Shown: one piece after another, positions 6,830 through 15,839 of the stretch | Layout of the letters: each line of letters starts with the position of its first letter | How positions within the stretch are numbered: the first letter of the stretch is position 1 | Source: Echinostoma caproni | Lineage: Eukaryota; Platyhelminthes; Trematoda; Plagiorchiida; Echinostomatidae | Assembly: GCA_900618425.1 (NCBI GenBank) | Contig: UZAN01040826.1 | Span: forward strand, 7,929-24,755 | DNA: 16,827 bases | Reading direction: 5' to 3' | Notes under the pieces: generated by a model | The model's input: the letters and a program-made list of their open reading frames with translations, nothing else | Told to the model about the DNA's origin: nothing | Database searches by the model: none | Position numbers and translations under genes: made by a program

Positions 6830-9800
6830 CAACCGTGCCACTGACATCTATTCTGAGCCATGTCTCCCGGCATCTCTAGCCATCGGCAATCCTCATCCCT
6901 TGGGCCCCAGCCTGGAAGGCGAGCTGCAGCAACCGAAGACAATGCTGAGGCTAACTTCTTCATACCACGACGCCACGTCATGGTCTGACCACCGCAAAGC
7001 TTCTTCCAACCTTGCCCAGCACGTGCAAAGAGCGCACGGCGAGGTAATCAATGGGCAGGCATACGCAAAACATGACCTAAGCATCGGAGGCGATGTAGAA
7101 CGATTTCTTTCGTTAGTGAACGACTATCAATCCCCAACACTGGACGACGAACTTCGTCATTGCTCACCCGATGTTCAGACCTGACGCGAGCAATGCGTCG
7201 GATACATCCGTGGTCAAATACAGAAAGTCGATTAGCATCCTCAAAGTGGAGGGACCAAGTCTCGCCACCGTAACGGAGAACGCAACTAACAGCGGAGATG
7301 TACACCCTTCCCTTAAGGGACAGTCGGATGCCACGGCGGCGCTACAGGTGTCGTAGGTTGGCGAGAGCTGCGCTAACTTCCGTCATTCGTGATGTGATCT
7401 GGTCTCCAACACCACCACCAGCTGCGATCAGGCTTCCGAGGTACTTAAAGCTCTCGACCATTTCCAGCTGATCACCACAGAGGGCGAGTGCAGGCAAAGG
7501 CTCCTGCCAGTCTTGAACCAGCACTTTACACTTTGATGGTGCAAATCACATACCTCTATCGCCAAGAGGTGTAAAGCTTGTTGGACTGCCCGTGCAGTGT
7601 CACCCAATACAACGATGTCATCGGCATATTCGAAGTCAAGAACCTGTTCCCTGGGAGGAGTTAGACTCCCCCGTCTGCTAGACCGGACAAAGCGTCCTGC
7701 AGAACATCATGGCGAAGTTGAAAAGGAAAGGGGATATAGAGCAGCCTTGTCGAACTCCACCGGAGACAGCGAAGGGTGGTGAAAGCTGGCCATAAGCCCT
7801 AACCCGACCTGAGGTATGGCGACACAACTCTTTGAGGATCGACACATACTCCTCTGGTACTCCATTCATCAAAAAACACCTCCATAATGCGGTCCTATCA
7901 ACAGAATCGAAGGCCGCATGAATGTCTAAGAACCCAATGATCATTGGTCTACGGTAAGCATGACGGTGCTCAAGCAACTATCGGAGGGTGAAGATTTAAT
8001 TGGTGCATCCACGACCGGCACGAAACCCAGTCTGCTCCTCACGGGCATATTATTCGCGCGTTTTGTACAATCTACGAAGAATGACGGACGCCAACAGATT
8101 TGAGGCTATTGGGATCGGGCTTATACCCCTATGAATGGCGCAGTCATTGCGCGAGCCCTTTTAGAAGATGGGGATGACCATCGATTCCTCCAAGAGGAGG
8201 GGACATGCTCGGTGTTCCAAACTTTAGAGATCAGAGCTTGTAGTTCTCTAACAAGTTCTATTCCACCATCTGTAAATAGACCTGAGGAAGGCCTTGTGAC
8301 GTCCCAAGGCTTGGATCTCCTTACTGATGTCCGCCTTAGAAGGTGGGTCTGTTGAAGCAGAACATGGGACGTGTGCCGAGATAGCTGTGTGAGAAGCTGG
8401 CGCGGGTGGCCAGCTAAATTGTGCTTTGAAGTGCTCCGACCAGCGTTGAAGACTTCGCTGTTGATTGTGATTAAGCCAGCCGTCAGCTTCATAGATCGTC
8501 TCGTTCACACCCAAGGCTTTCCTACCGGTGACTCGGATGAGATGGAACCGCTTACGAGAATTTCCCATGGCGGCAGTACGTTCAAACTCTGATGCGGGTT
8601 AAGACCACCAGATTTCGCGATCTTTGCGTAGGCTTACGTTAAGTTCACGTCTCATTACAAGCCGAGTTACGTTGTGCTTGCTGCCGGTCGAAATTGACCG
8701 ACGTGCGTCAAGAAGGCGTAGAGACTCAGCAGAAATTCAGGGTGTCACGACACGGCGTGTCAGAACACAACTAGCTAAGCCAGCAGGACGCACAGCATTC
8801 TTGATAAGCGACCAGTGCTCAGATGGGGTTGGTTCTAGCTTTTCAGCTAGCGCGTTTTGAAAGACGGCTAACCATGCTGGTTGAGACAACTTGTAGCAAT
8901 CTAACCGCTGTGTCGTACTTTAAGGACGCCCACCGAAGCACCTGGACAGCTTAGTGCAAACTAACGCGTGATTGGATTCGAGGGTAGTGCTCCTGTACGA
9001 TCGGCAGTCTTGAATGCAACCCCACCATTTGTGGCTTATAGCGTTCTATCTGCGTTAGTCGCTGACTCGAGGAGGGTGGACGTCAAGTGGCATAACGGCA
9101 GTTGGAGCGTTTAAAGTTCGTACTGGTGAGGAATAGGCGGCGGTCAGAACATAGAGCCAGAAACCCTTGCTTGTTTTCGGAGCGACAGGAATCGAGTACG
9201 AAAGGACCACCCAGATGCGCTTCACTCGAAGTCAGTCGGCCTACTCTAGCATACGCATCTTCTCCTAAAACCACGAAATCATCCCGAGTTGCCCTACGCA
9301 AGAGGTGGTGCAGCTTTTAGTAGAAAGTATCTTTGACCGTATCTAGGTTACAGTTCGTGGGTGAGGACGCTGAGGCGACAAACAAGTTGCGTCTTTCGGA
9401 GCGACGACTATTTACTTTGCACGAGCCTCTAAGTCTCACTGCGCATAACCTACTGTCGACTGGAATCCAATCCGGGAGCGCGGTTTCAGCTCTCTCACTG
9501 AGAGCCACGCCAACGCCAGAAAGACCAGAAGCCGCAGCCTGAGGATCCCCAGAAAGGTGCAGGTGAAACTTCGCTAATTGGTTTGACGGGGACGTCAATC
9601 GAATGGCGGAGCTAGAGTCTCGAATGCAAGTCTCTTGGATACAACACATATCGATGGCTAGGGTTTCGAGAGTACGAGCTAAACACGCCTGTTGTCAAGT
9701 TACGCACGTTAAATGTGGCTGGTTTGAATGGGAATTGAGGACAAAGAAGAGTTTCAACTAATGGAGGAAGATTCATTGAGACTTGGACGATATTCGAGGC

Positions 9801-9962
9801 AGGATGCGAGAGAAAAGGGACGGAATTTCCATCGGAGGCACAACTGGTAGTACGATTGTCTGGAGATCTTGATAATAATGGTAAGGTTTGAGAGGGGTGA
9901 ATGTGAGGTGGAGGAAAAGCTGGAAAAAAGGAAGATGTGCACGGTGTAAAGCATTTTTCCAT
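6830..9962 (-). pseudogene. RTE-like endonuclease/reverse transcriptase, multiply broken
   Basis: Reading from an ATG at 9962-9960, the endonuclease starts with Thr-Phe-Asn-Val-Arg-Asn-Leu (catalytic Asn 9710-9708) and Ile-Gln-Glu-Thr (catalytic Glu 9634-9632). It continues through Leu-Cys-Ala-Val-Arg and Leu-Ala-Leu-Cys-Ser-Asp-Arg-Arg. The usual Ser-Asp-His is Ser-Asn-His (8976-8968). The linker (about 8940-8400) leads to RT motif A, Phe-Leu-Asp-Ile-His-Ala-Ala-Phe-Asp (catalytic Asp 7926-7924). Motif B is Gly-Gly-Val-Arg-Gln-Gly-Cys (7761-7741) and motif C Tyr-Ala-Asp-Asp (7628-7617). Then come Tyr-Leu-Gly-Ser (about 7440), Leu-Gly-His-Val-Leu-Arg-Met (about 7080-7060) and Arg-Leu-Pro-Gly-Trp-Gly-Pro-Arg-Asp (about 6920-6895). 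In-frame stops are at 9317, 9083, 8920, 8737, 8599, 8161, 8050, 7996, 7978, 7661, 7546, 7342 and 7048 (lower coordinate of each codon). Frameshifts lie near 9690, 9045, 8285 (with a small deletion), 8185, 7706, 7648 and 7551. The original stop codon is not evident: the frame runs on past the tail to 6502. Confidence 0.93.
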
Positions 9963-10463
9963 GCGTGAGGAGAACTAAAGGAGCGAGTTATTGATCAGGT
10001 TGAAGTTCACTGTTTGCATTGTGGGTTGTTGTACTACTCAGTCGCCCAGTTCAGAGTATGCCTTGTTCGAGGATGCACTCTAGCCTTTACGCAACCAAGC
10101 GCGAGCTACGAGGCAGCAGTATTGTTCCAGATAAGCCGGTGACTGGTCCGTTGGTTCATTCACCTACTCTGGAAGACCTTGTCGACTTGATGGAATTCGA
10201 CAAGGGGACAATGGCCGTATTCATTGGCGGGCCACACTCACCACATCACAGCGCTGTCATAAGACACATGTGGTGTTTTGCATGGAGAACTCTTGCCAAG
10301 TGGTAAACCCACCACATCCTCGAGCACTGTCGCTGATCGTCCGCGACCGCTTGTTCAGTGAGAATAAATCCACCTTATTCACAGTTAACCGCCAGTTAGC
10401 GGCCGTTCCCCTATCCGCGACTTGGGGGCGCGCTCGGTAGCATACAACTCTGCTCTTGCCGAG
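9963..10463 (-). other. 5' untranslated leader of the RTE-like element
   Basis: The leader covers about 500 bases between the element's 5' end (CTCGGCAAGAGCAGAGTTG) and the first ATG of the long ORF at 9962. It is visibly richer in G+C than the flanking DNA (for example CCGAGCGCGCCCCCAAG near 10440-10420). Non-LTR elements usually carry an internal pol II promoter here; I cannot identify specific promoter elements. ORFs of 71-95 codons in this segment on either strand have no recognisable domain and look like chance products of the composition. Confidence 0.7.
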
Positions 10464-10471
10464 TAACGGCA
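10464..10471. repeat. target-site duplication, 5' copy
   Basis: The octamer TAACGGCA is identical to 6580-6587 and lies directly beyond the 5' end of the minus-strand RTE-like element. On the minus strand it encodes the Cys-Arg-Ty(r) part of the Penelope RT motif C. Confidence 0.9.
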
Positions 10472-10985
10472 ATATGGTGGGAGTTGATGGCTGATGTACC
10501 GTATTTCGTTGTTTTCCAGTTTGGTTACGAACATACCTGCAAGGAATGGACCAAGTGGGGAACCCGTTGCTACACCGTCCGTCTGTCCGTAGTTTGTGCC
10601 GTTAAAAGAAAATTATATGTTACGTGTATATCGCAATAATAGTTCCTTCAAATTTGCAGTTGGAATACCAATTTGTATGTTTTCCTCATCGATATGCTGG
10701 CAGAGACAAGACACCGTGTCAAATAGTGGCATGTTTGTAAAAAGTGATTGTATGTCCAACGAGCTCATTGCCAAGTCTTTGACGTCCAGATCTCGAATTA
10801 GATCAACAAATTCAAAAGTGTCTTTCAGACTGTTTGCAGATTTTTTTCTGATCTGTTCAAGGATTTTTTACTAACCATCAAGCAATTGAGTGAACCCACT
10901 ACTATGAAAACAGAAGAAAATGGTTGCCGCACTCCAATTGCCTTGGTCCAGACCAAACCGACGTGACGAACCGAACCATGACCTC
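10464..10985 (-). mobile_element. 5' fragment of a Penelope-like element reverse transcriptase
   Basis: On the minus strand a decayed RT reads first Gly-Leu-type and Val-Val-Gly-Ser residues (about 10960-10885), then Trp-Leu-Val-Lys-Ile-Leu-Glu-Gln-Ile-Arg-Lys across a one-base insertion near 10870. It continues Leu-Lys-Asp-Thr-Phe-Glu-Phe to motif A, Ser-Leu-Asp-Ile-Gln-Ser-Leu-Phe-Thr-Asn-Met-Pro (catalytic Asp 10756-10754). After a TAA at 10615-10613 it resumes Phe-Ser-Phe-Asn-Gly-Thr-Asn-Tyr-Gly-Gln-Thr-Asp-Gly. Motif B is Gly-Val-Ala-Thr-Gly-Ser-Pro-Leu-Gly-Pro (10576-10547), followed by Lys-Leu-Glu-Asn. The frame ends at Tyr-Cys-Arg-Tyr where the RTE-like element begins. The FNG/YxQ.DG and GSPLGP signatures are characteristic of Penelope-like RTs. 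Upstream of about 10985 similarity is lost, so the copy is 5'-truncated or too diverged. Confidence 0.87.
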
Positions 10986-13249
10986 AGTCATGTCATGATG
11001 ACGTAATACGGCGTGACAAGTTGCATGTGAAAATGGTCATCGGAAATTTCCAGGATTGACCTTGGTTCCCCTTCGCCCCCATTTTCTCCATTCGCTCCGA
11101 TTAAATTTGACGGACATTGTTGTGTTTTCACACGTAACCTCAATGGACCAATCACATTTATTTCTACATTAGATATAAACACAACCGTAAATGCCTGAAG
11201 ACGAAGTTACGAAAACAAGCTTGTTCGCTATATTGTATTTTGATATTCTAATGGGAATCTTCCATGAATATCTCATTCGGTTTCAATGATTGACAGTGCA
11301 TAGTTTGCTTACACTGGATTGTTTACTACTACTACTACTACTGCTACTACTACTGAATTGATATCTGCCGGATCGAAATCAGATCTATATTAGCAGTCGA
11401 AGTGAATCCGTATCTTTACAATACGCCTTATGTACGTGCAAAAGATGTTTGAACTGATCGCAGTCATCAGTTGTTTCGTATTTCAGAGTCTGGACGGCTG
11501 AAGGGAGATGAATAATCATTGTTCTGTTGATTTGTTCAAAGTTACCACATGGATAAAATCATGATAGAACGATGCAACCTGAACAGAAATTTAGGTTGCA
11601 TTCGAACTGGTGTTTTCGACAAAAAACATCAATCCAGTAATCAGCGATGATTATGCGGCCAGTATATACATGCCTGGAAATCATGTGTTCGAATGCAACG
11701 ATCGCTTTTCAAGTTGACCATTGTTAGTGTGAGTGTTCCCATCCCTCTTCCCGAAACTCGAGGGGGGTACAGCAAAAGGAATTAAACAGAGAAAACGTTG
11801 GTGTTTGTATGATAAAGATAGAGAAAATACTCTCAGCATCAAAGGAATTTAAACAAAGAATACAATAGTGGAATCATACGATTAAGTTCAAAATCCTACT
11901 GCGGTACTTAACTTGGGGCCTGATGCCGAACAAAGTTTATCAAAAATATTTATCAAGAAATAAACTGCATCATTTTGGAAATGTAAAGTCCAAACACCAA
12001 GACACGGTCTGAGTTGGTGTAGACTGAGATGCCATCGATTGATTGTCAAGGTTTCATTCAATCTCGGCAACCGATGGTTCTGGCTCTCCAAGTAACATGG
12101 ATTGAACTCCCTCATTCAGTCAGGTCAGGTGGTAAGCGCCTTGTGCTCAGAGAGTTTATCGAGATTTTCGCAAGTGATATCTCATAATTATATATTGTCA
12201 AGTGTTGTGACTTACATCAAACAGATTATTCCCTCGGAGTAATCCCTACACATCTCAAGTTTTTGCATTTAATCCATGAATCGGAAAATAGTGCTAATGC
12301 ACTATGCCACATGCACAATGAATTTTACTAATTCTAGCGCTATTCTCATTCTCGAGATTTATGCTCACTCTGTCCTACATTTCAAAAAGCCGTTTTTTAT
12401 AATTCAATGGACTGTTGCATTCAAGAAAGAGCGGTTTTAGTACAAACAAGAGTGAACCTTTTTCACACACATTCACCAAATGGCCATTTGGGGTTGAAAT
12501 TCCAGTTACACATTTTTGATTTCTGGAAATAGAAACTGGGATCGTAATCCCAACTGAGTAAAGTGCATCGTTAAAAAGTACTTTAATGTTTGAACTCAGG
12601 TTTTCTCATAAAACTGCATCACTATCCATACAATTTATGGTAAATCTGCACAAATGTCCCCTCGGTTCTTCACTCTCACTTGGGTTGATAAATATATTTA
12701 ATTCTGTATGATCATATGATCAAAATGGTCATGCCGATTGTTCACTATGTGAAGGATGGAAATTCTGTTGGTGCTTCTATACCGCTGATACCGTTGGAAG
12801 ATCATCTGCAAGCAGCCCACCAACTGGATGTGACTCTGGGTCGAGATTGGGCGTACATCGGCGGAATGAGGATTAGTCTGATTACTTAGGGAAGGGGGCA
12901 CACACAAATGCAGACGGGTGAGCATACGTGTAAGTTAAACCTAGCCGAGAAATGCCATGGGATTTGGGACGTACGTGTGTGACTGAGAAAGGTCGCAACA
13001 TTGACTCTCCCCGTGCTTAAAAAAGGAATGAGAATTCTATGCTGCCTGATGATCATCCAGATATGACCATGAGACTTGAACGGTACATGAGCTTGGCAAC
13101 TCTGATGAGGTGAACGATACATCTGGAAGTTATGTCAGGCCATCTAGATTTAGTACTCGGACAAATCGAATTGGAAAAGAGATAGAATTTGCAATTGTTA
13201 AGCTGCAGTGACGCTATGTTCACCGGGCGACGATCTGCACACGAAAAAA
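10986..13249. other. non-coding stretch, no gene recognised
   Basis: This is AT-rich sequence with short overlapping ORFs (64-78 codons, mostly minus strand), none with a recognisable domain. A minus-strand ORF at 11888-12115 is compositionally more even and could be a fragment of an unrecognised repeat. Directly after it, 12119-12150 resembles the 5' half of a tRNA-Leu gene (GTCAGGTCAGGTGGTAAGCG) without a matching B box. A 14-bp perfect palindrome (TGATCATATGATCA) lies at 12709-12722. Confidence 0.45.
11324..11354 (+). repeat. (TAC)n microsatellite, one interruption
   Basis: About ten TAC triplets are present, interrupted once by TGC at about 11342-11344. A related ACT/AGT tract occurs near the end of the window at 16448-16491. 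Confidence 0.9.
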
Positions 13250-13345
13250 ATCAACTTAAAAAGATATTGCGCAGTCGGTGACCCGTTTGAGGATCGAACC
13301 TGGAACTGGATGGTCAGGTCAAATAGTAATAGGTCACTTTGGTTG
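13250..13345 (-). mobile_element. degenerate tRNA-derived SINE
   Basis: On the minus strand a B box (GGTTCGATCCT, 13300-13290) matches the consensus closely. An A-box-like CCAAAGTGACC ends about 31 bases before it, nearly the same A-B distance as in the other copies. The sequence about 19 bases after the B box, where the other copies carry a hammerhead or its remnant, is AT-rich (GCAATATC then a T run), and I see no convincing ribozyme. The limits are approximate. It is most likely a decayed member of the same or a related tRNA-SINE family. Confidence 0.5.
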
Positions 13346-13403
13346 CATAAGTGAAATCACTTGGATTTGAAATTTTGTGTATAGATATTCCCCATGCCAT
13401 TGT

Positions 13404-13430
13404 GTATACATATATATATATACATATATG
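13404..13430. repeat. (TA)n-rich imperfect microsatellite
   Basis: The tract is alternating TA/CA sequence (GTATACATATATATATATAC followed by ATATATG). It is not next to a recognised retrotransposon end, so it need not be an element tail. Confidence 0.8.
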
Positions 13431-13750
13431 AAAAAATAACCAGATTGTCCGTGGTAAACAGTCAATTATCGTGCAATTCCTTCTAGCCCTGATTGCTTTG
13501 GTCTTTCTCCCTTGGCTGATTTATAGTTTCAATTTGTGTTGTGCTACGCATTCGCTTCATAACTTTGAACAAGAGCAACGTATACAACCGGCAAATAAAC
13601 CATCGTTCGCGGAAGTACATTGCCTAGTTGGAAAGCGAAGGTTGGTATAACTGAGAACTGGTCTGCATGGATGTTAAGTCAAAAAAGTGAATCTTAGTTG
13701 ATGACCCTGAAAGGTAGTTGACCGCTTTGAAGATTCCGTTTAATTTGTGA

Positions 13751-13774
13751 CTGCCGTGCACATACACACGGCAG
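13751..13774. repeat. inverted repeat, 8-bp stem
   Basis: CTGCCGTG at 13751-13758 pairs perfectly with CACGGCAG at 13767-13774 across an 8-base loop. The word CTGCCGTGCA occurs again at 13871-13880 directly after a CA microsatellite, giving a 120-bp-spaced direct repeat. A function is not evident: there is no T tract and no gene end nearby. Confidence 0.6.
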
Positions 13775-13854
13775 CGATCTACTCGACCCCGGGTGGGAAA
13801 TTCGCACTGGTGTTACCGGTGTGCACGTGTATGGCCGCTTGGATGTACACCGTC

Positions 13855-13870
13855 CACACACACACACACA
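13855..13870 (+). repeat. (CA)8 microsatellite
   Basis: Eight uninterrupted CA units lie in a CA/TG-rich neighbourhood. The tract is flanked on its right by a repeat of the word CTGCCGTGCA. Confidence 0.95.
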
Positions 13871-15388
13871 CTGCCGTGCATCATTGAGCAATCATTCACA
13901 CTGTGAATCGTACACTTCGATGGTTGCTAATGGATTGAAATGTCAGACGATAACCGAAGGAAATCAGATACCAATTTCCGGTCCAACCATGCGCGATAAC
14001 TTACCCGGGCGGAGAAGAACTGTATGCCATTTGCACGGGTTCTTCGCGGGTGTGGTAGGATAGATGAGGAAAAGATGGTCAAAGATCGTTCGGGTGAAAT
14101 ATGAACCGACATGGGAAGAAAAAACAACCGATGCTTGGTGAGAAATGTACCCCAATTCAACTTCCCACCTCCCCTCACCCCAGCCCGACCGATTGAGGAT
14201 AGATGGAATTCACTATTGCTGCTGTGGTTCATGAATAAGCAAGTCAGTTGAATTATCCAGTATCTACAAATTCAGGGCAATCAATCCATTGGAAACGTAA
14301 GTAATATGCGTTTAACCTTTCCATTGCAAGTGATAAACACACCCAGATGAATTTTTTATCCGTAGGGGTGAATAATTCTCGTTTCATGTTCACTTTTCGA
14401 AAAATAAGTGATTGAACTACTATAGCATTGGCAATACTGATAATATCTTTCTAAGTAGTATCAGAAGTAGCGATAAAATTGGACAGCGTGCCATCCGTGA
14501 TATTCTGGTGAGAGACAAGTTTGGTATTTAGTAGCTTTGTACACCAATTAATTTGGAATTTCACCTCCGAGGTATTGATCAAACTCGTCGGAGTAATTTT
14601 TAATAGAGAAATATATTTTGTTTTCAAACGTTGCCATCCAGGAGAGCCGGAAGGGGTCTGATGAATGTCACCAGTTCGGTCAATAGCTGTGTGTACGTAT
14701 ATAGTTTAGTACTCGTTACTTTGATACAGTCTGTAATCAGAAACAAATTGGCAGCATAAATCTAATAGACTGAAAATTTCAAGATGTCCTTTTACAAAAA
14801 AAACAACCGTTTGGATATCGGTAGTTTATTTTAAGAAACCAATGGTATACAGGTTATGTGATGAGACATGATGACGCAGATACACGAAGAAATAATTGTG
14901 TGTAATCCGAAGACAATTTTGCTATTACAAGTTACGTGCAAGAAACCAACCAAGCACGCAATTGATCTCAGGACGCGTTCTCCGTCATCTCACATGCAAA
15001 ACTATACGGTAATACACTTCTAGTTCAAACACTGATCATTTTAAGAATAAATCCATTTTTAGGAGGTAGAAACAATTGTGGGTGGACATGATGAGACCAT
15101 GGCAATATGACATAGGGTTCACTAGCTCCTTCATTCACATGAAAAGACAAACCTAAACCTAAACGCAAATTCTTAGCCTCCCCAACTCTCTGTTCTTCCT
15201 CGCATATGCACACTTTTTAAAACAATCCAACCCGTTATCTGCATGTGAACAAATAGATTCCACCACAGTGCGGGATTTCAAGGAGATAGAGGCGACTAGG
15301 AGTAAATCCACACAACATTATCCCCTCATCATCCTGTAATCATCTCTGACCTTCATTATTCCCGTTCGTTTATCACTTTATTGAATAG

Positions 15389-15533
15389 GTTGGTCCACAG
15401 ACAACACGAACAGACGCGATCAAAAATGCTGCCTACAGACACAGATCAGTCAAATATTAAAGAAGAATATCAGATGGCAATGTTCGAAGCACTAGGAAAT
15501 CCAAGCAACTCATCATCAGTGCAAAGATGCTAG
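15389..15533 (+). CDS. candidate terminal coding exon of the host gene (hypothetical)
   Basis: A possible 3' splice site, moderately pyrimidine-rich and ending GAATAG, precedes 15389. If the G at 15389 completes the codon left open by the donor at 5898, the frame runs without stops for 47 codons. It contains Met-Leu-Pro-Thr-Asp-Thr-Asp-Gln (from 15426) and Lys-Glu-Glu-Tyr-Gln-Met, and ends ...Val-Gln-Arg-Cys at a TAG (15531-15533). Residue use (many Gln, Glu, Asn, Ser, Asp) is more coding-like than surrounding ORFs. I recognise no domain. No good internal donor is visible, so within this window it would be the last coding exon. An unrelated 36-codon chance ORF from the ATG at 15426 is the alternative. 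Confidence 0.27.
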
Positions 15534-15839
15534 ATATTCGGGCACCTCGCTATCCCGTCTTGGAACCGAACCCACCTCAATTGAATTCTACTTGCCAGTG
15601 TTATCCTCGATTAATAGTGCGTTACTTTTCTGTCATCTATCGTTCTCAAGTCTATCTCCACGTAGTAATTTTCAACCATCTACCTTTGTGTTATCTTCGT
15701 TATGCAAACGGCCTACTGATGTCTCAGAAAGTCAATGTATATTTCCTACAGAAATTTTTATATCATGGGTATTTTTCAAGTTATTGTTTTGTTTATTTGG
15801 TGAATCTCGTCGTTTTTATAGAAAATGAAGTGTGAATAG

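Larger units (their letters stand above)
6588..10463 (-). mobile_element. RTE-like non-LTR retrotransposon, apparently full length, dead
   Basis: This 3,876-bp minus-strand unit starts at 10463 and ends in a (TA)16 tail at 6620-6589. It is bounded by the 8-bp duplication TAACGGCA. In order from its 5' end it has about 500 bases of untranslated leader, one long ORF (APE-type endonuclease, linker, RT, C-terminal domain) and a short 3' region. There are no LTRs and no RNase H domain that I can see. The microsatellite tail instead of poly(A), the single EN-RT ORF and the C-terminal Leu-Gly-His-Val motif fit the RTE clade. Closely similar proteins are abundant in liver-fluke genomes, to my knowledge. 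Because both ends meet the target duplication, the copy inserted essentially full length and later decayed by point mutation and indels. It cannot encode active protein now. Confidence 0.93.
13346..15388. other. non-coding stretch with simple repeats
   Basis: No gene is recognised. A minus-strand ORF at 13927-14232 (101 codons) and a plus-strand ORF at 13821-14063 overlap each other and read partly through CA repeats. Neither has a domain I recognise, although the minus-strand ORF does contain a GGGTAAGT donor-like word near 14000. The rest is AT-rich with stops in all frames. Microsatellites and a hairpin are listed separately. Confidence 0.45.

Noticed and set aside
9087..9101. A further TAACGGCA inside the RTE as a second insertion site
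   Set aside because: The word also occurs at 9092-9099 within the endonuclease coding region, but there is no element boundary there; a match of this length is expected by chance.
10019..10306. 95-codon plus-strand ORF
   Set aside because: It is antisense to the 5' leader of the RTE-like element and has no domain; explained by the higher G+C there.
11680..11700. GTTCGAATGC as a B box on the plus strand
   Set aside because: It matches only part of the consensus, with no A box at the proper distance.
12119..12180. tRNA-Leu-like 5' half (GTCAGGTCAGGTGGTAAGCG)
   Set aside because: It resembles a tRNA A region, but no acceptable B box or cloverleaf follows, so it is not called a tRNA gene or a SINE.
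13041..13060. CTGATGATCATCC as a hammerhead core
   Set aside because: The following sequence cannot form stem II and has no GAAA or cleavage triplet at the correct place.
13100..13125. CTGATGAGGTGAACGA as a second hammerhead core
   Set aside because: It has CUGAUGA, but no stem II pairing, no GAAA in position and no stem I/III partners.
13927..14232. 101-codon minus-strand ORF with a GGGTAAGT donor-like word as a host exon
   Set aside because: No recognisable domain, no acceptor at the other side in a matching phase, and overlap with a plus-strand ORF of the same quality.
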